Assembly (NCBI GenBank): GCA_038326725.1
Contig: JBBQKI010000050.1
Span: 1-11,508 of the forward strand
Reading direction: 5' to 3'
DNA: 11,508 nt
From: JBBQKI01 sp038326725
GTDB lineage: Bacteria > Bacteroidota > Bacteroidia > Flavobacteriales > Flavobacteriaceae
Made by a program: the position numbers and the translations under genes
Notes under the pieces: model-generated
What the model was told of the DNA's origin: nothing
The model's input: the letters and a program-made list of their open reading frames with translations, nothing else
Databases searched by the model: none
Part shown: one piece after another, positions 1-5,904 of the stretch
Numbering within the stretch: the first letter of the stretch is position 1
Layout: every line of letters begins with the position of its first letter

Positions 1-1
1 T

Positions 2-244
2 TTCAAATCTGTCAAAAAATGTGGAAAATGTTTGATAGTAACAGAAGAACCTTCAGAAAATAGTTTTTCGAGAGCATTGGCGGGAAAAATTCAGGAAGAA
101 TGTTTTAAATACCTTGATGCGCCGGTGATGGTTATAGGAGCGGAAAATATGCCTGCCATTCCGTTAAATTCAACTTTGGAACAAACGATGATTCCCTCCA
201 CCGAAAAGGTAAAGGAAAAAATAAAGATGATTTTAAGCTATTGA
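2..244 (+). CDS. Alpha-ketoacid dehydrogenase E1, beta-type C-terminus (5' truncated)
   Basis: Only the last 80 codons are in the window; the frame is open from base 2 and ends at TGA 242-244. Near the start is KCGKCLIVTEEP, and near the end ENMPAIPLNSTLEQTMIP. Both match the transketolase C-terminal domain of the E1 beta chain of 2-oxoacid dehydrogenase complexes (2-oxoisovalerate/pyruvate type), where a strand leading to a TEE/VEE motif and a late 'P.P...LE...IP' motif are usual. E1 is the cytoplasmic, thiamine-diphosphate-dependent component that decarboxylates a 2-oxoacid and passes the acyl group to E2 lipoyl domains. In many Bacteroidetes, alpha and beta parts are fused in one chain, which cannot be judged here. 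A TTG at 32 is not a true start because the domain clearly extends upstream. Which 2-oxoacid is used cannot be decided from this fragment. Confidence 0.85.
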   Translation, partial: FKSVKKCGKCLIVTEEPSENSFSRALAGKIQEECFKYLDAPVMVIGAENMPAIPLNSTLEQTMIPSTEKVKEKIKMILSY

Positions 245-287
245 TTTTTAAGTTTTTGTAAATTTAATTCACTTAAAAAATCATATT

Positions 288-614
288 ATGTACACTTACA
301 AAGCAAAAATCATTGAAGTTTATGACGGAGATACCGTTACTGCAATGGTTGATCTTGGTTTCTTTCATTTCCAGCAAATGAAACTTCGTTTATACGGCAT
401 TAACACCCCCGAAATTCGCGGCGAGGGACGGGAAGCGGGCATTGTTGTGCGCGACCTTCTCCGTGGATTAATTTTGGACAAGGAGGTAATCATCCATTCC
501 TACAAGGACAAACAGGAAAAATATGGCCGCTATCTTGCAACTATTATGGTGGGCGATACAAACATCAATCATTGGTTGGTGGATAATGGCCATGCTACGC
601 CTTATATGGAATAA
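288..614 (+). CDS. Small thermonuclease-family (SNase-like) nuclease
   Basis: This 108-residue protein is a single staphylococcal-nuclease (OB-fold) domain. An early YDGDTV motif (residues 12-17) supplies Ca2+-binding Asp candidates. LRLYGINTPE (33-42) carries Arg34 and Glu42, the equivalents of the catalytic Arg35 and Glu43 of S. aureus nuclease. KYGRYLA (78-84) carries Arg81, matching Arg87. All catalytic positions are therefore present, so Ca2+-dependent phosphodiester hydrolysis of DNA or RNA is expected. No signal peptide, lipobox or membrane segment is visible, unlike secreted thermonucleases, so a cytoplasmic location is inferred. ATG at 288 fits the domain boundary. The leader is A/T-rich without a Shine-Dalgarno sequence. 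It starts 43 bp after the E1 gene and could be read through from it, with transcription ending at the hairpin just after its stop codon. Confidence 0.9.
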   Translation: MYTYKAKIIEVYDGDTVTAMVDLGFFHFQQMKLRLYGINTPEIRGEGREAGIVVRDLLRGLILDKEVIIHSYKDKQEKYGRYLATIMVGDTNINHWLVDNGHATPYME

Positions 615-615
615 A

Positions 616-637
616 AAAACCCTCTGCTGAGGGTTTT
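616..637. terminator. Bidirectional intrinsic terminator between convergent genes
   Basis: A perfect 9-bp stem (AAAACCCTC at 616-624, GAGGGTTTT at 629-637) closes a TGCT loop. The A-run before it becomes a U-tract on the minus strand, and the plus strand has a short U4 tail. It lies between the nuclease stop (614) and the DUF4136 stop (643), so it can serve both convergent transcripts. Confidence 0.85.
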
Positions 638-642
638 AAAAT

Positions 643-1179
643 TTAGTTTTTCATCGCTCCCGGTGGGTATTCGGCCAGAATTTCCATTACTATTTCGCGA
701 ATTCTTTCTTCTTTTTTCTCCATATCGGAAGTCACCAAATCTGCGCTCCCCATGCCCTGCCAAACCAAGGCATTTGTTTTGACATCAATCAAATCCAAAT
801 AAAGTGTCCCTTCAGTGGAACGCGAAACACTACTGCCGTTATAGCCGCCATACCACCAAGGGTTCCAGCCCCAGCCGTAGCCAAAGTTATTTTGATAAAC
901 ATCCACCCTTTCGCGTTCTTTTGTAAAAATACTAACTAAAAGACCGGGGGTTTCGGATTTTGTCATCCCTTTTGCCAATAATTCGGTTTCAATGGCCCGA
1001 AGGATACGTTTTTTGTCGAGGTCGGAAATTTCTGCCTTATCAATTCCGGGCTTAAAAAAAGCAAAGGAATTATAACTACTGAAATCGGCTTCTTTATCAT
1101 AATCGGTGGCAACGCGGACAGTAGAACAGGAGGCGAAAACAAGAAGCAGCAATACGGGTAAAAATTTTATAGCTTTCAT
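643..1179 (-). CDS. DUF4136-family lipoprotein
   Basis: This 178-residue protein has a lipoprotein signal: positively charged start, Leu-rich core, then the lipobox FASC with Cys18 as the lipidated residue. The mature part fits DUF4136: an early VATDYDKEADFSSYNSFAF stretch (residues 23-41), a Gly/Trp/Tyr-rich loop around 98-117 (GYGWGWNPWWYGGY), a strand around 'GTLYLDLIDVKTNALVWQG', and the closing EILAEYPP near the C terminus, which is characteristic of the family. Function is unknown; DUF4136 members are cell-envelope proteins. The residues after Cys18 (STVRV) are not acidic, so the surface-export signal described for Flavobacteria lipoproteins is absent and a periplasmic-facing anchor is inferred. 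The gene starts 12 bp after hutU and is probably cotranscribed with it, ending at the 616-637 hairpin. Confidence 0.9.
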   Translation of the reverse strand: MKAIKFLPVLLLLVFASCSTVRVATDYDKEADFSSYNSFAFFKPGIDKAEISDLDKKRILRAIETELLAKGMTKSETPGLLVSIFTKERERVDVYQNNFGYGWGWNPWWYGGYNGSSVSRSTEGTLYLDLIDVKTNALVWQGMGSADLVTSDMEKKEERIREIVMEILAEYPPGAMKN

Positions 1180-1191
1180 AATGTTTAAATT

Positions 1192-3210
1192 TTAATTAAA
1201 TAATTTTTCATCAACCAGATTGGGAAGGGTAACCCGAAGTAAAGGATTGCTTTCCATCGCCCTTTTAATGGCAAAAACAGCTTCTTCATTTCTTGCCCAA
1301 CTTCGCCGTGCAATGCCGTTATTTACATCCCAAAACAGCATGGCTTCCAATCTGCGTTGTGCATCGGTACTACCATCAAGAACAATGCCGAAGCCCCCGT
1401 TTATAACCTCGCCCCAACCCACGCCACCACCGTTGTGGATGCTCACCCAAGTAGCTCCCCGAAAACTGTCGCCAATTACGTTGTGAATGGCCATATCTGC
1501 CGTAAACTGGCTACCGTCATAAATATTCGAGGTTTCCCTGTAAGGCGAATCGGTTCCGGAAACATCATGATGATCCCGGCCCAAAATAACCGGGCCAATC
1601 CTCCCTTCGGAAATTGCATTATTAAAGGCTGAAGCAATTTTTATCCTTCCTTCCGCATCTGCATAAAGTATCCGAGCTTGCGAGCCAACCACTAGTTTGT
1701 TTTCCTGCGCCCCTTTTATCCAATGGATATTATCCTGCATTTGTTGCTGGATTTCCTTGGGAGAATTTTTCTTCATTTCTTCCAATACTTCACAGGCAAT
1801 AGCATCGGTCATCGCCAAATCTTCCGGCTTGCCCGAGGCACAAACCCAACGGAAAGGCCCAAACCCATAATCAAAACACATTGGGCCCATGATATCTTGG
1901 ACATAGGATGGATAGGCCCATCCCCCAACCCCTTCCCGATGGGAAGAGGAGTCAGTGGGTATTCCCTTTTCATCTTTATATATCTTGGCACCCGCGCGGG
2001 AAGCTTCGAGCAAAAATGCATTGCCATAGTCGAAAAAATAAGTTCCCTTTGCTGTGTGTTTGTTAATCGCTTCCACTTGCCGACGCAGGCTTTTTTGTAC
2101 TTCAAGCTTAAATTGTTCAGGGTTTTCAACCATCATCCCATTAGCTTCTTCGTAAGACATTCCCGCGGGATAATACCCTCCCGCCCACGGATTGTGTAAT
2201 GAAGTCTGATCACTACCCAAATCAATATGTATATTTTCCTTATCGAAATGCTCCCAAACCTCAACAATATTGCCATTGAAGGCAATCGAAATAACTTCTT
2301 TTCCGGCTATTGCTTTTTTTACCCTATTTGATAATTCATTCAAATCGGAAATAACTTCATCTACCCAGCCTTGAGAATGCCGGGTGTCGGTTGCTTTTTT
2401 ATTGACCTCCGCACAAACGGTTATGCACCCGGCAATATTTCCTGCTTTGGGTTGGGCACCGCTCATCCCGCCCAAACCGGAAGTAACAAAAAGGCCACCT
2501 TGTGGGGACTTATTTATTTTTCGAAATGCATTTAAAACAGTAATAGTAGTGCCATGAACAATTCCCTGAGGGCCGATATACATATAGCTTCCGGCCGTCA
2601 TTTGCCCGTATTGGGTAACACCCAGTGCATTGAACTTTTCCCAATCATCCGGTTTCGAATAGTTGGGAATCATCATCCCGTTGGTGACCACCACCCTCGG
2701 AGCCTCTTTATGCGATGGGAACAGCCCCAGCGGATGGCCGCTGTACATCACTAAGGTTTGTTCCTCGGTCATTTCGCTTAGGTATTTCATCACTAACCTA
2801 TACTGTGCCCAGTTTTGAAAAACGGCACCGTTGCCTCCGTAAGTAATCAGTTCGTGCGGGTGTTGCGCTACGGCGGGATCCAAATTGTTTTGAATCATCA
2901 GCATAATGGCTTTTGCTTGCCCGCATTTTCCCGGATATTCGTTCACTGGGCGAGCATAAATTTTATGCTCGGGACGAAAACGGTACATATAAATACGGCC
3001 GTAGGTATCCAATTCTTTAGAAAATTCGGGCAAAAGTGTAGCGTGATTTTTGGTTTCAAAATAACGAAGGGCATTACGTAGGGCCAGTTTTTTTTCCTCG
3101 GCAGAAAGAATTTGTTTCCTCTTTGGCGCATGGTTTACTTCTTTATCAAATGCTTTAACAGCGGGAAGCTCCCCCGGTATACCTTGTTGTATTTCTTCTT
3201 GAAAAGTCAT
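1192..3210 (-). CDS. hutU: Urocanate hydratase (urocanase), long form
   Basis: This cytoplasmic enzyme catalyses the second step of histidine degradation: urocanate plus water gives 4-imidazolone-5-propionate, using tightly bound NAD+ as an electrophile. The 672-residue protein is intact. Recognisable blocks are YGGNGAVFQNWAQY (124-137), YSGHPLGLFPS (156-166), YGQMTAGSYMYIGPQGIVHG (201-220), the Gly-rich NAD-site block SGLGGMSGAQPKAGNIAGC (244-262), and GPMCFDYGFGPFRW, in which Cys445 is the likely counterpart of the catalytic-site Cys. Late blocks include GRDHHDVSGTDSPYRET and WVSIHNGGGVGWGEVINGGF. At 672 residues it is longer than the roughly 560-residue Pseudomonas/Bacillus HutU and near the length of the animal enzyme, which is normal for Bacteroidetes. 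No hutH, hutI or hutG is adjacent, so the rest of the pathway must lie elsewhere. ATG at 3210 gives a complete N terminus. Confidence 0.97.
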   Translation of the reverse strand: MTFQEEIQQGIPGELPAVKAFDKEVNHAPKRKQILSAEEKKLALRNALRYFETKNHATLLPEFSKELDTYGRIYMYRFRPEHKIYARPVNEYPGKCGQAKAIMLMIQNNLDPAVAQHPHELITYGGNGAVFQNWAQYRLVMKYLSEMTEEQTLVMYSGHPLGLFPSHKEAPRVVVTNGMMIPNYSKPDDWEKFNALGVTQYGQMTAGSYMYIGPQGIVHGTTITVLNAFRKINKSPQGGLFVTSGLGGMSGAQPKAGNIAGCITVCAEVNKKATDTRHSQGWVDEVISDLNELSNRVKKAIAGKEVISIAFNGNIVEVWEHFDKENIHIDLGSDQTSLHNPWAGGYYPAGMSYEEANGMMVENPEQFKLEVQKSLRRQVEAINKHTAKGTYFFDYGNAFLLEASRAGAKIYKDEKGIPTDSSSHREGVGGWAYPSYVQDIMGPMCFDYGFGPFRWVCASGKPEDLAMTDAIACEVLEEMKKNSPKEIQQQMQDNIHWIKGAQENKLVVGSQARILYADAEGRIKIASAFNNAISEGRIGPVILGRDHHDVSGTDSPYRETSNIYDGSQFTADMAIHNVIGDSFRGATWVSIHNGGGVGWGEVINGGFGIVLDGSTDAQRRLEAMLFWDVNNGIARRSWARNEEAVFAIKRAMESNPLLRVTLPNLVDEKLFN

Positions 3211-3217
3211 TTTTGAT

Positions 3218-3245
3218 TTACGAATTACGATATACGATTTACAAT
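3218..3245. repeat. Heptamer tandem repeat upstream of hutU
   Basis: Four consecutive 7-bp units, TTACGAA, TTACGAT, ATACGAT and TTACAAT, begin 8 bp upstream of the hutU start codon. The block is non-coding and falls in the hutU leader. It is one of three short-period tandem repeats in this window. Its role is unknown; slippage-based length variation close to a start codon is a possibility only. Confidence 0.7.
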
Positions 3246-3262
3246 TTATTTCTAATTTCCGA

Positions 3263-3300
3263 GAGGCACCGAAGCGGTCCCTGAGCGAAGCCGAAGGGCT
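3263..3300. repeat. REP-like GC-rich palindromic intergenic element
   Basis: A GC-rich stretch in otherwise AT-rich intergenic DNA contains two small hairpin motifs: ACCG/CGGT around AAG (3268-3278), and CCCT...AGGG arms (3279-3282 and 3295-3298) around GAGCGAAGCCGA. The CCCTGAGCGAAGCCGAAGGG type of string is, from memory, a frequently dispersed intergenic repeat in Flavobacteria genomes. It reaches the stop codon of the DUF5522-like gene (3299-3301). Copies elsewhere in the genome cannot be seen from this window, so its repeat nature is inferred. Confidence 0.5.
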
Positions 3301-3472
3301 ACTGTTTTCCCCTTTGGGGGTTAGGGGTCTTTTTGTACGGGCAATGTCTACAATTGCTTTCGCAGCAATAGCCCCTTTTCAAATGGTATTGTTCGGTAAA
3401 ACATTTATAGCCTTCCGGCGTAATGTAATAATCACCCTCTTCGAACTCCGGTTTATTATGGAAAAATGACAT
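3299..3472 (-). CDS. DUF5522-like Cys-rich mini-protein
   Basis: With the ATG at 3472 this is 57 residues. It contains an EGDYYITPEGYKCFTEQYHL stretch followed by KRGYCCESNCRHCPY, with a CC-x3-C-x2-C cluster. This matches the small DUF5522-type proteins common in Bacteroidetes, whose function is unknown. The Cys cluster could bind a metal (zinc or an Fe-S centre); that is inference. No signal peptide is visible, so it is probably cytoplasmic. A GTG at 3517 would add 15 residues (72 total). I prefer 3472 because the added segment lies outside the recognisable domain and relatives usually start shortly before the EGDYY-type motif. It lies 78 bp downstream of the App1-type phosphatase gene on the same strand and may be the last gene of that transcript. 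Confidence 0.75.
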   Translation of the reverse strand: MSFFHNKPEFEEGDYYITPEGYKCFTEQYHLKRGYCCESNCRHCPYKKTPNPQRGKQ

Positions 3473-3550
3473 AGGCCAAAAATACTGCTTTTTCAATTGT
3501 CCTATATTTTCGGACACTCTCTTCTTTCTTTTAAAATTTATTCGAACATT

Positions 3551-4552
3551 CTAAATAAACCCGCTCTTTCGTGCATGCTCCACAGCCTCATCACTGCTTT
3601 CCACCAGCAAAACAGGAACTGTTTCATAGTTCGAAAAAAGCCCTTTCACCCTAATCATTCTCTTTTTATGTTTTACGCTCCGCAAATAAATGGCTAAAAT
3701 CCTTTCCGGATGGGCTTCTGCAATTTCAATATAAATATCCGGATCGTGCTCGCCGCTGTCGCCTATCAAAATAAAGGAAAGCTGCGGATAAGTTTTCAAA
3801 ATGTTCATTATTTCCTTTTGCTTTTGCGGCTTTTCCGGCTTTGCTTTTCTGCTGAAAGGGTTGGTGAAAGTGCGAAGCAATATCGGCCCTTTCGGGAAGT
3901 TGTTCTTCTTCAGGAAAAACTCGAGGTAATGGTAAAGGTTCCAAGGGCTGTGGCTCACGTAAAACATGGGGTTTGCTTTTGCCCCTGTTTTTCCCCGGTG
4001 CAAAAGATTATAAAATTCTGGCGCTCCTTCTAAGGGAAGCCGTTTGCCCGGTCTTTTGAAAACCGTGTTTTTCAAAACTTGCCATTTCAAAACGGAAACA
4101 ATGCCTGTGTGCAAAATGGTATCGTCTATATCGCTAATGACCCCAAAATCCGAATCGATTGCGGGAATCAACATTTCTCCCGGAAAGCGGTTTTCCTTTT
4201 GAATAAGGTATTGCGGAAATTTTTCGGAATAGGAGAGTTCAAAATTAAGCCATCCTTCTTCATTTGTTTGCCGGTCCAGATTTTCGGAAGCTTCATCAAT
4301 CAAAAAATAACCTTTTTCATCGGTTTGGGAAAAAATGGTTTTCCCGTTATGCAGGTTTAATATTATGGAAGTATTTTTTATCTCGTCCGTTCGGAAGCGT
4401 TTCCAAGTGTTGATAAGCAAATTGAAAAAACCCCCTTTTTTTTGGTCAATATCTTCATCCTCAAGTGCCCTGCCCCTGCAATACAAATGCCCGGAAGTAC
4501 CGTAACTTTGAAAAGCGATAATCTGCAGCGGATCTTTTTTGAAGAAGTTCAT
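3551..4552 (-). CDS. App1-type phosphatase (DUF2183, HAD-like)
   Basis: This 333-residue protein resembles the catalytic domain of yeast App1, a Mg2+-dependent phosphatidate phosphatase of the HAD type. After an N-terminal beta-rich region (about 1-125) comes ISDIDDTILHTG: Asp141 (nucleophile), Asp143 and Thr145 form the DxDxT motif. HAD motif II is represented by FYVSHSPWNLYHY (197-209), and the late acidic motif by LIGDSGEHDPDIY (262-274) with Asp265 and Asp270. The catalytic set is complete. Substrate is unproven; phosphatidate is only the precedent from App1, and bacterial members may act on other phosphorylated compounds. No signal peptide or membrane segment is seen, so it is probably cytoplasmic. 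It begins 3 bp after the MgtC/DUF4010 stop codon, so the two are almost certainly cotranscribed and possibly translationally coupled. Confidence 0.9.
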   Translation of the reverse strand: MNFFKKDPLQIIAFQSYGTSGHLYCRGRALEDEDIDQKKGGFFNLLINTWKRFRTDEIKNTSIILNLHNGKTIFSQTDEKGYFLIDEASENLDRQTNEEGWLNFELSYSEKFPQYLIQKENRFPGEMLIPAIDSDFGVISDIDDTILHTGIVSVLKWQVLKNTVFKRPGKRLPLEGAPEFYNLLHRGKTGAKANPMFYVSHSPWNLYHYLEFFLKKNNFPKGPILLRTFTNPFSRKAKPEKPQKQKEIMNILKTYPQLSFILIGDSGEHDPDIYIEIAEAHPERILAIYLRSVKHKKRMIRVKGLFSNYETVPVLLVESSDEAVEHARKSGFI

Positions 4553-4555
4553 ATT

Positions 4556-5824
4556 TTATAAATGCCAAGATTCCGGCCAAAGCCAAATTATGAGCAAGCC
4601 TGCAATAATCGAAATCCCGAACGCGATCCCAATCCATTTTGCCAATTGCCTTGTTCCCAAAACAGCCGCTATAATTCCTTTAAAAAGCAAATTTGATAGT
4701 GAGGCAAGCAAAATAAGCCGCCAACCCGTGGAAGTTTCAAGTCCGCCGCCCTGCATAAGCGAGGAGAGGGAAAGCGTGATAGCGTCCACATCTGTCAACC
4801 CGCTGATAATGGCAACAATATACAAAGCTTCATTTCCGAATTCCTGTTTGGTAAATGCCACTGCTAAAAGTATAACGCCATACAGAAGCCCAAAAACCAA
4901 CGCGGTTTTAAACTGTGCCGGGTTTGTTGGTTCGGGCATTTCATCATTCCCTTTATCCTTGTTTATAAAATAAAACAAAATGGCACAAAGGGCAATAATA
5001 AAAATAAGTTCCGCCAAAATGGGAAGGATCAACTCAGGGATTTTAGTGGGGGCCACTACCGCTACTTCTACGAGTACCCGAATCAAGGATACTGCCGAAG
5101 CCACCGTAATCACGAAAGCTGCAAGCTTATGTATCGATTTTGAATCAGTGGTTTTTTTAGCGTAGCTCACTGTTGTGGCAGTACTGCTTATCATCCCCCC
5201 TAATATTCCGTTAGAGATGACCCCTGCTCTTTTACCCACAAATTTGTAGATAAAATACCCTATCACGCTTATGCCCACTATCAAGGTTATCATCAACCAA
5301 ATGTTCTGTGGGTTCAGTACATCCAAAGGCCCGTAGGTTTCATTGGGCAAAATAGGAAGGATTACCAATGAAATTCCCGCAAAGGTCATAATGGCCGAGA
5401 GATCTTTATCCTTTAATTTATCTATAAAACCATGAATATGTTCCTTTAAATATAAAAGCACCGCCAACGCTCCGCCGGTTATTACCGCAATAATTTGATC
5501 CCCTAAAACCAAATAGCCTCCTATTGCAAAAATCAATAGGGCCGCCACTTCAGTGGTTTGGCCTACCTCTGGTTTATCTACTCCTTTTGCTTTAAGGATA
5601 TTTGCAGTTACCATTAATCCCGTTATTGCGATGCCGAACATGGGGAAAATAAAAGGGTTGTCGAAATCGCGCGATAAGAATCCCGCGAAAACCCCAAGAA
5701 TGGAAATAAGGGTAAAGGTGCGTACCCCCGCCATGTCCGGACTATTCTTTTCACGCTGCAAGCCCACCAATAGACCGAGACCGAACCCAATCGCTAAAGT
5801 GATTAAATCTGTATAATCCAACAT
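4556..5824 (-). CDS. MgtC/SapB-DUF4010 family integral membrane protein
   Basis: This 422-residue polytopic membrane protein has an MgtC/SapB-like N-terminal half (about 1-145). It includes a Gly-rich first helix, then LGLLVGLQREKNS and AGVRTFTLISILG, matching the conserved R-E and R-T-F segments of that family. The C-terminal half fits DUF4010, with SNGILGGMISSTATTVSYAKK (about 205-225) and SGLTDVDAITLSLSSLM (about 340-356). About a dozen hydrophobic helices are visible. The transported substrate, if any, is unknown; MgtC itself modulates ATP synthase and Mg2+ homeostasis in enterobacteria, and that role should not be transferred to this architecture. Only 26 bp separate its ATG from the hppA terminator stem, so its promoter must overlap the terminator or it depends on read-through. 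It leads directly into the App1-type gene. Confidence 0.88.
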   Translation of the reverse strand: MLDYTDLITLAIGFGLGLLVGLQREKNSPDMAGVRTFTLISILGVFAGFLSRDFDNPFIFPMFGIAITGLMVTANILKAKGVDKPEVGQTTEVAALLIFAIGGYLVLGDQIIAVITGGALAVLLYLKEHIHGFIDKLKDKDLSAIMTFAGISLVILPILPNETYGPLDVLNPQNIWLMITLIVGISVIGYFIYKFVGKRAGVISNGILGGMISSTATTVSYAKKTTDSKSIHKLAAFVITVASAVSLIRVLVEVAVVAPTKIPELILPILAELIFIIALCAILFYFINKDKGNDEMPEPTNPAQFKTALVFGLLYGVILLAVAFTKQEFGNEALYIVAIISGLTDVDAITLSLSSLMQGGGLETSTGWRLILLASLSNLLFKGIIAAVLGTRQLAKWIGIAFGISIIAGLLIIWLWPESWHL

Positions 5825-5850
5825 AGAACCAAGATACTACAATCCATAAA

Positions 5851-5877
5851 AAAACCCTGCCGGAAAAGCAGGGTTTT
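5851..5877 (-). terminator. Intrinsic terminator of hppA
   Basis: A perfect 10-bp stem (AAAACCCTGC at 5851-5860, GCAGGGTTTT at 5868-5877) has a 7-nt loop. Read on the minus strand it is followed by a run of seven U residues. It lies 28 bp after the hppA stop codon and immediately before the start of the DUF4010 gene. Confidence 0.88.
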
Positions 5878-5904
5878 AAAAAATATTCAGTGATATTTTT
5901 CTTA

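Noticed and set aside
1723..2199. 158-codon plus-strand ORF opposite hutU
   Set aside because: It is antisense to the conserved urocanase core, with no recognisable domain and no upstream signals.
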